Assembly (NCBI RefSeq): GCF_024496085.1
Contig: NZ_CP101751.1
Span: 496,001 to 560,000 of the forward strand
Reading direction: 5' to 3'
DNA from: Flavobacterium cerinum
Lineage (GTDB): Bacteria; Bacteroidota; Bacteroidia; Flavobacteriales; Flavobacteriaceae
Length of the DNA stretch: 64,000 nucleotides
The notes below the pieces were generated by a model. It was not told the DNA's origin. It did not search any database and worked only from the letters and a program-made list of their open reading frames with translations. The position numbers were made by a program, and so were the translations under genes. Shown piece by piece: positions 28,859 through 37,936 of the stretch (position 1 is the first letter of the stretch; every line of letters begins with the position of its first letter).

Positions 28859-29908
28859 TTATGAAAATCGCTTTTCAACGATCTCCATAAAACGTGTTTC
28901 GTATTCTTCTTTTCCTTCCCAGTTATTGTAATCCGGTCTTACCAGATCTTCAATAAAATTTCGGGCATCTTCATAATTGTCGAATGTATTTAACTGCGAC
29001 AATACCCGGTTTAAATCTTCTCCGCTTCCGCCAAAAAGATTTTTTTCGAAAGCAATGCGGTCGTTCAATCCTAAAGCAATTGTTTTACCGGCCGAATCCG
29101 TTTTACGACTATACGCTTCTCTTTCAGCATCAATCGAAACAGAATGTACTTCCGCTTTCGGTTCAAATACCGGCTCAAATGCGATATCAGCCACTTTTTC
29201 TACCTCCGCAGGAACATCTTCTACTTTAACAAATTCCGGTTCTTTATAAGAATGTTGCCCTAACAGATCTTCTAATGTGATCTGATGTGATTCTTTTTTC
29301 GGTTCTTCTTTTACCGGTTCAAAAACAGGTTCTACTATTTCCGGAAAAGCCACTTTTTCTTCTTCGATCAGCGGTTCTTCATCTTCCAAATCACTTTCAT
29401 CAATATCAATCTGACCAACAACTACTTTTTCGGCTTCCGGTTCTTTTTCTTCTTCTGCTACTAGTTCTGTTTCCGGTACAATTTCAGCTATAGGCTCTTG
29501 TTCCGGTTCCGGGATAACTTCTTCTTCCTCTTCTTCCATTACAGCCTGAACTTCTTCTACTGCTTCCGGTTCCATTGTAGCGGCTTCTGCTTCTTCCGTT
29601 TTTTCAACTTCTTCGGCATTTGTTTCTTCTCTTTCAGCCACTATAGGTTCAGCCGGTGTCGCTTCAGCAATTGTAGTTGTTGTATCCGGTTCCTTATTTT
29701 CTAACACTTCGTCCAGTTTCCCTTCCAGTTCCTCTACTCCGATCGTTGGCTTCGCTTCTTCAAAATTTTCTTCGTAGAAACGCAATACAGATAAGATTTC
29801 ATATAATTTTTGCGTTTCCTGATGTAACTGAATTACTTCCGATTTATTTTTTAATTTTAAAATGCGATGCGCGATACTGATTAACTCAGCCTCTAGCTTT
29901 TTCTTCAT
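28859..29908 (-). CDS. Glu-rich low-complexity hypothetical protein
   Basis: A 349-residue cytosolic protein in three parts. Residues 1-60 are a predicted helix pair (LISIAHRILKLKNKSEVIQL and QKLYEILSVLRFYEENFE). Residues about 65-230 are a very acidic, repetitive Glu/Pro/Val stretch (for example EEVEKTEEAEAATMEPEAVE). Residues about 265-349 are an ordered tail with GLNDRIAFEKNLFGGSGED and a helix up to EIVEKRFS. The ends look conserved and the acidic middle looks like a flexible linker. It is divergent from tdk, with about 100 nt between them. I recognise the type from Flavobacteriia genomes but know no function. Confidence 0.75.
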   Translation of the reverse strand: MKKKLEAELISIAHRILKLKNKSEVIQLHQETQKLYEILSVLRFYEENFEEAKPTIGVEELEGKLDEVLENKEPDTTTTIAEATPAEPIVAEREETNAEEVEKTEEAEAATMEPEAVEEVQAVMEEEEEEVIPEPEQEPIAEIVPETELVAEEEKEPEAEKVVVGQIDIDESDLEDEEPLIEEEKVAFPEIVEPVFEPVKEEPKKESHQITLEDLLGQHSYKEPEFVKVEDVPAEVEKVADIAFEPVFEPKAEVHSVSIDAEREAYSRKTDSAGKTIALGLNDRIAFEKNLFGGSGEDLNRVLSQLNTFDNYEDARNFIEDLVRPDYNNWEGKEEYETRFMEIVEKRFS

Positions 29909-29949
29909 AACTTTTGCTTTTATATAGGGTAAAACGATGGTTATTTTAA

Positions 29950-29974
29950 TAAATTTGTTTCCATTACAAAAGTA
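29950..29974. promoter_or_regulatory. Divergent -7 elements between Glu-rich gene and tdk
   Basis: TAAATTTG (29950-29957, plus strand) faces tdk, and TACTTTTG (reverse complement of 29967-29974) faces the Glu-rich gene. Both match TAnnTTTG; neither has a TTG at good spacing. Confidence 0.4.
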
Positions 29975-30012
29975 ACAGAAAAAAACGCTGTTTTCAGCTT
30001 GAAAAGTACAAA

Positions 30013-30636
30013 ATGTTTCTCGAAAATACGGTAAATCACAAAGAACAATTTGGGTGGATTGAAGTCATCTGCGGCTCCATGTTTTCCGGTAAGACGGAAG
30101 AACTAATTCGTCGTTTAAAAAGGGCTCAGTTTGCCAAACAGCGTGTTGAAATTTTCAAACCGGCCATCGATACCCGTTATCATGACGAAATGGTCGTATC
30201 GCACGATTCCAACGAAATTCGCTCGACTCCTGTTCCCGCTGCAGCCAATATTCGTATACTTGCCGATGGTTGTGATGTAGTTGGCATTGATGAAGCTCAG
30301 TTTTTTGACGATGAGATCGTTGCGGTTTGTAATGATCTGGCCAATTCCGGAATCCGTGTTATCGTTGCCGGTCTGGATATGGACTTTAAAGGCAATCCTT
30401 TTGGTCCGATGCCGGCTCTGATGGCTACCGCTGAATATGTAACCAAAGTACATGCCGTTTGCACCCGCACCGGAAATCTGGCCAATTACAGTTTCCGAAA
30501 AGCTCAAAACGACAATCTCGTTTTATTGGGCGAAACCGAAGAATACGAACCACTGAGTCGTGCCGCTTATTTCTCTGCAATGAAAGAAATGCAGGAAAGA
30601 GAAAAAAATTCTAAAAACAGAAAAAACAACGAATAA
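30013..30636 (+). CDS. tdk: Thymidine kinase (type II), zinc ligands lost
   Basis: Phosphorylates thymidine in the salvage pathway. It has 207 residues. The P-loop is [10 protein letters not shown] (from G21), the Walker B-like segment is [10 protein letters not shown], and the lasso region is in the C-terminal half. The structural zinc site usual for this family (two Cys pairs) is degraded: C150 is followed by T153 where CxxC is expected ([10 protein letters not shown]), and the later pair is replaced by PLSRAAYF. The rest of the fold is intact, so it is probably active. It starts the tdk-murF/alr unit, with 3 nt to the next gene. Confidence 0.95.
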   Translation: MFLENTVNHKEQFGWIEVICGSMFSGKTEELIRRLKRAQFAKQRVEIFKPAIDTRYHDEMVVSHDSNEIRSTPVPAAANIRILADGCDVVGIDEAQFFDDEIVAVCNDLANSGIRVIVAGLDMDFKGNPFGPMPALMATAEYVTKVHAVCTRTGNLANYSFRKAQNDNLVLLGETEEYEPLSRAAYFSAMKEMQEREKNSKNRKNNE

Positions 30637-30639
30637 GTT

Positions 30640-33072
30640 TTGAGTTTTATCATCAAAAATATTATCCCTGTCATTACTGCCAAATGGTATGGGACTGACG
30701 AAACCTGCACTATTGACAACGTTTCTATCGATAGTCGTTCATTACAAAACGGGAGCGGAACTTTGTTTTTTGCTTTGGTAGGTCACAATCACAACGGTCA
30801 TCATTATATTGAAAGCCTGATCGCTAAAGGCGTAACTAATTTTGTAGTCAACCATATACCGGAGCATCTGGTAGGGAAAGCCAATTTTCTTTTGGTAAAC
30901 GACACACTGGAAAGTCTCCAGCAATTTGCAGCCTATTATCGTACATTATTTGATATTCCTATAATCGGGATCACCGGCAGTAACGGAAAAACCATTGTAA
31001 AAGAATGGCTTAACTTTTTACTGAGTCCGGAATACAACATTATTCGTAGTCCCAAAAGTTATAACTCCCAAGTTGGCGTTCCGTTGTCGGTGATCGGAAT
31101 TAACGAAAAGCACAACCTCGGGATTTTTGAAGCCGGTATTTCCACTATTGGTGAAATGGAAAAACTGGAACCGATTATCAAGCCGACCATTGGTATTTTA
31201 ACCAATATAGGAGCCGCTCACGATGAAGGATTTACAGACAGGCAACAAAAAACAACTGAAAAATTAAAGCTTTTCAAAAACACATCCGTTCTGATCTGTC
31301 AGAAAAACGAAACGATAGACACACTACTGGATCACAACCAGAAGACATTTACCTGGAGTTTCGATAACGACAAAGCCGATGTTCTTCTTACAAAATCCAA
31401 CAACTCCATAGGCATTACTTACAATAAACATCATTTTTCGGTTTCAATTCCGTTTCAGGATGCGGCATCTGTAGAAAACAGTATTCATTGCCTGATGGTC
31501 TTATTATATTTAAACTATCCGGAAGCGGTTATACAGGAACGTATCGCGAATCTGTATCCGGTTGAAATGCGATTACAGGTAAAAAACGGAATTCATAACT
31601 GCACCATTATCGATGACAGTTACAGTTCCGATTACCAATCTTTAAAAATTGCTTTGGATTTTCTAGAGCAACATAAAACGCATCAGAAGAAAACCGTTAT
31701 TCTTTCGGATATTTTCCAAAGCGGTTTCCCGGTAGAAGAACTTTACAGTAAAGTCGCCCGATTATTAACCAATAATAAAATTGAACGGGTAATAGGTATC
31801 GGAGAGACGATAAGTCGTCATCTTCAGGATTTCAAAGGTTTTATTTCCTTTAAAAATACGGCTGATTTTTTAAATCAGTACAATTCATCCGCATTTGAGA
31901 ATGAAACCATACTGATTAAAGGAGCCCGAAATTTTCATTTTGAGGAGATTGTAACACTACTGGAAGAAAAAACGCACGAAACCGTATTAGAAATCAACCT
32001 CAACGCTATTAGTCATAACCTTAACTTTTATAAATCAAAGCTAAAACCGGGCACCAAAGTAATGGTTATGGTAAAAGCTTTCGGATACGGAAGCGGTAGT
32101 TTTGAAATTGCGAAACTTTTGGCACATCATAAAGTAGATTATCTGGGCGTTGCTTTTGCTGATGAAGGAATCGCGCTACGTAATGCCGGTATCGATATGC
32201 CGATTATTGTGATGAATCCGGAAAACAGTGCTTTTTCGGCTATGGTGGCTTATAATCTGGAACCCGAAATCTATTCTCCTCAGGTATTAAAACGTTTTAT
32301 TACGCTGGCACAACAAAAAAACCTGTCGAATTATCCGATCCATATCAAACTGGACACCGGCATGCATCGATTGGGTTTTGAGTCCGGCAATTTAAACGAG
32401 TTGATTACCACATTGCAACACAATAATTTTGTTTCTGTAAAAAGTATATTTTCTCATCTTTCCGCCAGTGACGGTCCGGAATTCAACGATTTTACATTAC
32501 AACAGATTCATACTTTCGACAATTGGTCGCAGCAAATAGTAACCGCTTTACAAATCCAACCGATACGACATATATTAAACACGTCCGGTATTTATAATTT
32601 TCCGGAATATCAATTTGACATGGTTCGCCTTGGCATCGGATTATACGGTGTCGGAAACGATGAAAATGAGATGAGGCAACTGGAAAATGTAGGCACCTTA
32701 AAAACCGTCATTCTTCAGGTCAAAAATGTACCTACCGGCGACAGTGTAGGCTACAGCCGTAAATTTATGGCCACTCATTTAACTCACACAGCTACTATTC
32801 CGATCGGATATGCCGATGGCATTCCCCGAAGTTGGGGTAATCAAAAAGGGTATGTTCTGATTCACAATCAAAAAGCGCCTATCATCGGTAATATCTGTAT
32901 GGACATGTTAATGGTTGACATTACCGGAATTGACTGTAAAGAAGGCGATACTGTCATTATCTTCGGCGAACAGCCACGGGTAACCGAAATCGCCAAAACA
33001 ATCGGTACAATTCCGTATGAAATCCTGACCGGTATCTCACAAAGGGTGAAACGTATTTTCTATAAAGAATAA
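30640..33072 (+). CDS. MurF-Alr fusion: UDP-MurNAc-tripeptide--D-Ala-D-Ala ligase / alanine racemase
   Basis: A bifunctional cell-wall enzyme of 810 residues that makes D-alanine and adds the dipeptide to the peptidoglycan precursor. The N-terminal half (about 1-440) is Mur ligase: ATP loop GITGSNGKT (110-118), a central domain and a C-terminal domain. The second half (about 445-810) is a fold-type III PLP racemase: the PLP Lys is K479 in VKAFGYGSG, and GYADGIPRSW and GNICMDMLMVDIT lie in the C-terminal barrel. The start is TTG, 3 nt after the tdk stop; no ATG or GTG precedes the conserved N-terminus. Such MurF-Alr fusions occur in Bacteroidota. No separate D-Ala ligase gene is nearby. Confidence 0.95.
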   Translation: MSFIIKNIIPVITAKWYGTDETCTIDNVSIDSRSLQNGSGTLFFALVGHNHNGHHYIESLIAKGVTNFVVNHIPEHLVGKANFLLVNDTLESLQQFAAYYRTLFDIPIIGITGSNGKTIVKEWLNFLLSPEYNIIRSPKSYNSQVGVPLSVIGINEKHNLGIFEAGISTIGEMEKLEPIIKPTIGILTNIGAAHDEGFTDRQQKTTEKLKLFKNTSVLICQKNETIDTLLDHNQKTFTWSFDNDKADVLLTKSNNSIGITYNKHHFSVSIPFQDAASVENSIHCLMVLLYLNYPEAVIQERIANLYPVEMRLQVKNGIHNCTIIDDSYSSDYQSLKIALDFLEQHKTHQKKTVILSDIFQSGFPVEELYSKVARLLTNNKIERVIGIGETISRHLQDFKGFISFKNTADFLNQYNSSAFENETILIKGARNFHFEEIVTLLEEKTHETVLEINLNAISHNLNFYKSKLKPGTKVMVMVKAFGYGSGSFEIAKLLAHHKVDYLGVAFADEGIALRNAGIDMPIIVMNPENSAFSAMVAYNLEPEIYSPQVLKRFITLAQQKNLSNYPIHIKLDTGMHRLGFESGNLNELITTLQHNNFVSVKSIFSHLSASDGPEFNDFTLQQIHTFDNWSQQIVTALQIQPIRHILNTSGIYNFPEYQFDMVRLGIGLYGVGNDENEMRQLENVGTLKTVILQVKNVPTGDSVGYSRKFMATHLTHTATIPIGYADGIPRSWGNQKGYVLIHNQKAPIIGNICMDMLMVDITGIDCKEGDTVIIFGEQPRVTEIAKTIGTIPYEILTGISQRVKRIFYKE

Positions 33073-33155
33073 AAAATACTACTAAAATTGTTAAATTTTT
33101 AATCCGTTTTAGTACTTTAGTGCTACGTAAATTTTTAATTTAAACATTATAAGGT

Positions 33156-33533
33156 ATGGGAATGCTATCAGAATTTAAGGAATTTGCCATGAAAGGCAAC
33201 GTTGTAGATCTTGCAATCGGGGTTATCATTGGCGGTGCTTTCGGTAAAATTGTCAGCTCATTTATCGATGATGTAATTACACCTTTATTGTTAAAACCGG
33301 CATTAGAGGCAGCCAACTTGTCTAAAATCGAAGATCTTACCATTCTCGGCGGTGTCAAGTACGGTATGTTTTTATCGGCGGTTATTAATTTTGTAATTGT
33401 GGCATTTGTATTGTTTCTTTTGATTAAAGGAATTAATGCTACGAAGAAAAAAGAAGCTCCGGCTCCGGCGGCTCCGACAGGACCTACTCAAGAAGAATTA
33501 TTGGCAGAAATTCGTGATTTATTGAAAAAATAA
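33156..33533 (+). CDS. mscL: Large-conductance mechanosensitive channel
   Basis: A pentameric emergency-release channel of the inner membrane, opened by membrane tension. The 125 residues begin with the amphipathic S1 helix and TM1 (KEFAMKGNVVDLAIGVIIGG), with the gating constriction Gly/Ala/Val pattern. A periplasmic loop, TM2 (SAVINFVIVAFVLFLLIKGI) and an Ala/Pro linker to a C-terminal helix (EELLAEIRDLLKK) follow. It has its own terminator and is separate from the murF-alr unit by 83 nt. Confidence 0.97.
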   Translation: MGMLSEFKEFAMKGNVVDLAIGVIIGGAFGKIVSSFIDDVITPLLLKPALEAANLSKIEDLTILGGVKYGMFLSAVINFVIVAFVLFLLIKGINATKKKEAPAPAAPTGPTQEELLAEIRDLLKK

Positions 33534-33557
33534 TCCGCTACACACATATTCTAACTT

Positions 33558-33586
33558 AAACCGTTCCTGTGTGAACGGTTTTTTTA
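33558..33586 (+). terminator. Terminator of mscL
   Basis: AAACCGTTC (33558-33566) and GAACGGTTT (33573-33581) with a 6-nt loop and a T-run. Confidence 0.92.
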
Positions 33587-33590
33587 TTTA

Positions 33591-33623
33591 TTGTTTTTTT
33601 AACAGCATTATTATTTACTTTTG
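33591..33623 (+). promoter_or_regulatory. Promoter of asd
   Basis: TTG (33591-33593), a 22-nt spacer and TACTTTTG (33616-33623). The asd ATG lies 37 nt downstream. Confidence 0.55.
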
Positions 33624-33659
33624 TTAGACTAAAAATTAACTAAAAACACATCTATTAAA

Positions 33660-34649
33660 ATGAAAGTAGCCGTTGTAGGTGCCACCGGAATGGTAGGCGA
33701 AGTAATGTTACAATTACTGGCAGAAAGAAACTTCCCCCTAACTGAATTAATCCCTGTCGCTTCGGAAAAGTCCGTTGGAAAACAGATCGAATTTAAGGGT
33801 AAGTCCTATACTGTAGTAGGATTACAAACAGCGGTTGACCTGAAACCTGAAATTGCTATTTTCTCAGCCGGCGGACAAACTTCTTTGGACTGGGCTCCTA
33901 AATTTGCCGAAGCGGGAACAACCGTTATCGACAATTCATCAGCATGGCGAATGGATCCGACCAAAAAACTGGTAGTTCCGGAAATCAATGCTTCAACATT
34001 GACCAAGAACGATAAAATTATTGCCAATCCGAACTGTTCTACAATTCAGATGGTGATGGTTTTAGCGCCGTTACACCATAAATACGGTATCAAAAGAGTG
34101 GTCGTATCGACGTACCAGTCCATTACCGGGACAGGTGTAAAAGCCGTAAAACAACTGGAAAACGAATATGCCGGTATTCAAGGCGAAATGGCTTACCCTT
34201 ACCCTATTCATCGAAATGCTATACCTCAATGTGATGTTTTCGAAGAGAATGATTATACTAAAGAAGAGATGAAGTTGGTTCGTGAAACTCAGAAAATCAT
34301 GAACGATAAAACAATTGCCGTTACTGCAACAGCTATCCGTATTCCGGTAGTTGGCGGTCATAGCGAATCGGTAAATATTGAGTTTTTAAATGATTTCGAT
34401 GTTACTGACATTCGTACTATTCTTCACAATACTCCGGGCGTAGTGGTTCAGGACAATACCGATACCAAAACTTATCCGATGCCGATTTATGCACACGGTA
34501 AAGACGAAGTATTTGTGGGCCGAATCCGTCGTGATGAAAGTCAACCGAATACACTAAACATGTGGATCGTAGCCGACAATCTTCGTAAAGGAGCTGCAAC
34601 CAACACGATTCAGATTGCGGAATATCTGGTAGCAAACAATCTATTGTAA
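33660..34649 (+). CDS. asd: Aspartate-semialdehyde dehydrogenase
   Basis: Reduces aspartyl-phosphate to aspartate semialdehyde for lysine, threonine, methionine and diaminopimelate synthesis. It has 329 residues. The NADP-binding loop is VVGATGMVGEVML (5-17), the catalytic Cys is C126 in ANPNCSTIQM, and a substrate-binding His lies in the VVGGHSESVNI region near residue 227. It is a single-gene unit with its own promoter and terminator. Confidence 0.97.
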   Translation: MKVAVVGATGMVGEVMLQLLAERNFPLTELIPVASEKSVGKQIEFKGKSYTVVGLQTAVDLKPEIAIFSAGGQTSLDWAPKFAEAGTTVIDNSSAWRMDPTKKLVVPEINASTLTKNDKIIANPNCSTIQMVMVLAPLHHKYGIKRVVVSTYQSITGTGVKAVKQLENEYAGIQGEMAYPYPIHRNAIPQCDVFEENDYTKEEMKLVRETQKIMNDKTIAVTATAIRIPVVGGHSESVNIEFLNDFDVTDIRTILHNTPGVVVQDNTDTKTYPMPIYAHGKDEVFVGRIRRDESQPNTLNMWIVADNLRKGAATNTIQIAEYLVANNLL

Positions 34650-34670
34650 TCCCTATTTTATCACAATAAC

Positions 34671-34727
34671 AGCCGTTTTACTTTAGCAAAACTTAAATTT
34701 TGTTAAAATAAAACGGTTTTGTTTTTT
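34671..34727 (+). terminator. Terminator of asd, two-tier hairpin
   Basis: CCGTTTTA (34673-34680) pairs with TAAAACGG (34709-34716). Inside, AGCAAAA pairs with TTTTGTT around a 6-nt loop. A T-rich run follows directly. Confidence 0.75.
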
Positions 34728-34735
34728 TGGTTTTC

Positions 34736-34743
34736 TATATTTG
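34736..34743 (+). promoter_or_regulatory. Candidate -7 element of the His-rich/TonB locus
   Basis: TATATTTG matches TAnnTTTG perfectly, but the ATG of the first gene is only 6 nt downstream and the nearest TTG (34719-34721) is 14 nt upstream. If used, the message would be almost leaderless. Confidence 0.35.
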
Positions 34744-34749
34744 CAGGAA

Positions 34750-35097
34750 ATGAAAAAGAAACTGGCCTTATTAAATCTTTCTTTAATGTTGGCGGTATTG
34801 TTTGCAATACTGTTCCAATCGGTCCATTCTTTTGAACATCTGGCAGACGAATTCACACATGATCATTGCCATCATAAATACGATACCTCCAAAACAGAAT
34901 TCACACATGCTCATCATGATTTCGATCATTGTTTCGCCTGTGAATTTACTTTTAGCAGCTATCTGCCAACCGAATTCTTTTCATTTTCATTTACCAATTC
35001 TTTTAAAACCTTAACGCAAAACACTGTAAAAACGGAGCAACCTATTGTTTTTTCAGGCGCTTTGTTTGCTTTACGGGCTCCTCCTGTATTCTTATAA
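34750..35097 (+). CDS. Small His-rich membrane-anchored or periplasmic protein
   Basis: A 115-residue protein of undescribed function. An N-terminal hydrophobic segment (residues 4-25) acts as signal or anchor. Between residues 26 and 64 there are ten His and three Cys (HDHCHHK and THAHHDFDHCFAC), a likely site for zinc, copper or nickel. The C-terminus ends in the motif LFALRAPPVFL. I use the ATG at 34750, not the in-frame TTG 3 codons earlier. The TonB receptor gene follows after 71 nt, and a second small protein with an RGPP tail lies behind it. I infer a role in binding metal within the envelope. Confidence 0.75.
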   Translation: MKKKLALLNLSLMLAVLFAILFQSVHSFEHLADEFTHDHCHHKYDTSKTEFTHAHHDFDHCFACEFTFSSYLPTEFFSFSFTNSFKTLTQNTVKTEQPIVFSGALFALRAPPVFL

Positions 35098-35168
35098 TCA
35101 TACCGTTAGTTTCTGTTTCATAGCCCGTTGGCTTATGGACTTTCGTATATTATCTGAATCAGGAAAAA

Positions 35169-37556
35169 ATGCAACAAAAATCTTTTCTTGTTCTCTGCTT
35201 GCTATTGGCTGGTATTACAGGTTTTTCCCAAAACAAAATTTCCGGGATTATTACCCATGTAAAAAGACAGCCTTTAAACGGAGCACATATTCATATCGCA
35301 GACAAAAGTACTGCCACTAATCCCGCAGGAAGATTTGAAATAAAAAATATTCCTTCCGGCAAAACACGCCTTATCGTATCCTATATCGGTTACAGAACAA
35401 TCGATACGTTACTTACGATAACGGATGATATTTCCGTTTCATTTACGATGAAACCGGATATCAGCGCGCTTAAAGAAGTGGTCATCAGCAAAGCAGCACA
35501 ACCGCAGAGCACTAAAAACTCCGAAAAGGTCAACCAGAATTATATTCAGGAATCCTATGCCGGTTCGTTTGCCAAGTCATTGGAAAAACTTCCCGGGGTA
35601 AATGCAATGGAAATCGGCGCCGGAACATCCAAACCGATCATACGCGGATTAGGTTTTAATCGCATCGCCGTTACTGAAAACGGAATCAAACAGGAAGGAC
35701 AACAATGGGGAGCCGATCACGGTCTTGAAATAGATGCATTTAATGCCGAAAACGTAGAAATTGTAAAAGGTGTAGGCGCTATTGAATATGGCAGTGATGC
35801 TATGGGAGGCGTTATCAGCATCAACAATGAAGCCGTCCCGAGTCCCAATAGTTTTTCAGGTCAGGCATTAGCCATCGCTAAATCGGTTAACAATACCATC
35901 GGAACTTCCGTAGGCATCCAATATCGAAAGGATCATTTCTTTTATAAACTAAAAGGAACCGTTCTGGATTTCGGAGATTATAAAGTACCTACCGACGAAA
36001 TTCTTTACCTGAATACGCATATTCCGGTTTACAATCAAACCCTAAAAAACACAGCCGGTCGGGAGACTGATTTTTTCGGACAAGTGGGCTATATCGATAA
36101 AAAATTCAAATCCACTTTAAGTATCAGTAATGTCTATTTTAAATCGGGATTCTTTCCCGGTGCACATGGAATTCCTTCAATTGCAGCGGTTCAGGATGAT
36201 GGTGATGACCGTAATATCGGCCTACCTTATCAACGCGTCAATCATTTCAAAATCATTAATAATAATCAGTGGAGTTTTCAAAATTCACAGCTAAATGCTT
36301 CTGTCAGTTTTCAGAATAATCATCGTCAGGAATGGAGTAAATTTCACACCCATTATAGCAATCAGCAACCACCGGAAGTGAATCCGGATCTCGAACTTGA
36401 TTTTAATTTAAGTACGCTTGATGCGCAACTAAAGTACAAATACAACTGGTCGGTGGCCCATCAAACCACCGTAGGCATACAAAACCAGTATCAAAGTAAT
36501 ACAATAGACGGATATAGCTTTCTATTGCCGAAATTCACCCGAAATGCTATCGGAGCTTATGCCATTCATGATTATACCGTTTCCCAAAAATTAAAATTAA
36601 ATGCCGGAATCCGTTTTGACCGGGCTCAGATCGCGATTGATAAGTTTTTTGATCAAACATTATACGATTACCTGACCGGAAACGGACAAAGTCCTGCTGT
36701 AGCCAATTTTTATGCCGAAAGAAGTCGGGATATCGACAAAAATTTCTCCAGTTTTAATGCCTCCGTCGGTATGGGATATAAAATGAATGACAGCTGGAAT
36801 TTAACCGCTACGATCGGGAGTAATTTCCGCTTTCCTACGGCTATAGAGCTAAGCGCTAACGGAATTCACCACGGTGCTTTTCGCCATGAAATGGGAGACG
36901 CTACATTAGATCCGGAAAAAGGGATCTCATTTGACACGAAATTGAGTTATACCAAAAATAATTTCAAGGCTGCTTTTAGTCCGTATGCTTATTATTTCAG
37001 TAATTACATTTTTCTAAAACCGTCCGGGCAATTTTCTATTCTTCCTCATGGCGGTCAGATTTATCAATACTCGCAATCGGAAGCGCTTTTATCCGGTTTT
37101 GAAGTCAGTCTGGAAAAACGTTTTCTGGATCGCATTACCGCCGAAGTGGTTTTGGAATATTTGTACAATAGACAAGTTACATCCGATTCGTCGAAAGATT
37201 ATCCGTTACCATTTACACCTCCTGCTAATGGCTACTGGGAAATCGGTTATAATTTTAAATCCTCTAAAATATTCACCAATGCCGTTGTTTCCGTTAACGG
37301 AAGAACCGCACTGGAACAAGATCGTATTGCTCAAAACGAACTGATAACACCCGGGTATTCCATTTTTGGCGGAGCTGTAAAAAGCGACATTAAACTAGGT
37401 TCATTTCTGGCTAATGTTCAGTTATCGGTAAATAATGCCTTCAATACAAAATATTTCAACCATAACAGTTATTACAGGGCGTTGGAAATTCCCGAAATGG
37501 GACGTAACATTCAGTTATTAATCCGAATTCCTTTTGGAAAAGCATCACATGAATAA
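35169..37556 (+). CDS. TonB-dependent outer membrane receptor, putative metal uptake
   Basis: A 795-residue energised outer-membrane transporter. It has a signal peptide (1-20), a carboxypeptidase-regulatory-like beta domain (about 22-105: GIITHVKRQPLNGAHIHIAD onward), a plug domain with KSLEKLPGVNAMEIGAG and GAIEYGSDAMGGVISI, and a 22-strand barrel to the end. The last strand is RNIQLLIRIPF followed by a short tail. The size suits small ligands such as metal chelates, not SusC-type glycan porins, and there is no SusD next to it. The stop overlaps the next gene by 8 nt. Flanking His-rich genes suggest a transition metal as cargo. Confidence 0.92.
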   Translation: MQQKSFLVLCLLLAGITGFSQNKISGIITHVKRQPLNGAHIHIADKSTATNPAGRFEIKNIPSGKTRLIVSYIGYRTIDTLLTITDDISVSFTMKPDISALKEVVISKAAQPQSTKNSEKVNQNYIQESYAGSFAKSLEKLPGVNAMEIGAGTSKPIIRGLGFNRIAVTENGIKQEGQQWGADHGLEIDAFNAENVEIVKGVGAIEYGSDAMGGVISINNEAVPSPNSFSGQALAIAKSVNNTIGTSVGIQYRKDHFFYKLKGTVLDFGDYKVPTDEILYLNTHIPVYNQTLKNTAGRETDFFGQVGYIDKKFKSTLSISNVYFKSGFFPGAHGIPSIAAVQDDGDDRNIGLPYQRVNHFKIINNNQWSFQNSQLNASVSFQNNHRQEWSKFHTHYSNQQPPEVNPDLELDFNLSTLDAQLKYKYNWSVAHQTTVGIQNQYQSNTIDGYSFLLPKFTRNAIGAYAIHDYTVSQKLKLNAGIRFDRAQIAIDKFFDQTLYDYLTGNGQSPAVANFYAERSRDIDKNFSSFNASVGMGYKMNDSWNLTATIGSNFRFPTAIELSANGIHHGAFRHEMGDATLDPEKGISFDTKLSYTKNNFKAAFSPYAYYFSNYIFLKPSGQFSILPHGGQIYQYSQSEALLSGFEVSLEKRFLDRITAEVVLEYLYNRQVTSDSSKDYPLPFTPPANGYWEIGYNFKSSKIFTNAVVSVNGRTALEQDRIAQNELITPGYSIFGGAVKSDIKLGSFLANVQLSVNNAFNTKYFNHNSYYRALEIPEMGRNIQLLIRIPFGKASHE

Positions 37557-37869
37557 ATACAAGCAACATATTGTTATACTGCTGTGTCTTATTTTTGCTT
37601 TTCCGCAAATTAATAATGCCGTACACTATTTTTGGCTGGAACATACTTTTAGTTATTCCGCCGAAAAAAGAGTTGTTGTTAGCGAACAGCACAACAGCCA
37701 TAATTGTGAACTGCATATTTTTAAAGTTCCGGCCATTACGGCGATTACTTTTTTAAGTTTTACACCTTTTATACCGGTACTTCCAACTGAAAAGCCATTT
37801 AGACATTTTAAAAAATACGGTTCTAAAACTATACATTCCCGTTTTTTAAGAGGTCCTCCGACCGTTTGA
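37549..37869 (+). CDS. Second small envelope protein of the TonB locus
   Basis: A 106-residue protein. The ATG at 37549 lies inside the last codons of the receptor gene, so the two are coupled. An N-terminal hydrophobic helix (8-24) is followed by a region with HYFWLEHTF, QHNSHNCELHIF, and a C-terminal SRFLRGPPTV. Its layout mirrors the 115-residue protein upstream of the receptor: leader, His/Cys patch followed by a Cys-x-hydrophobic stretch, and an LR-G/A-PP tail. I take the two as distant paralogs, though sequence identity is low. It has fewer His than its partner. Confidence 0.65.
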   Translation: MNKYKQHIVILLCLIFAFPQINNAVHYFWLEHTFSYSAEKRVVVSEQHNSHNCELHIFKVPAITAITFLSFTPFIPVLPTEKPFRHFKKYGSKTIHSRFLRGPPTV

Positions 37870-37936
37870 TTTTTATTCGATTAACAACACAACACGAAAC
37901 AATAAAATATAAATCAAACACTATTAAAATAATATC

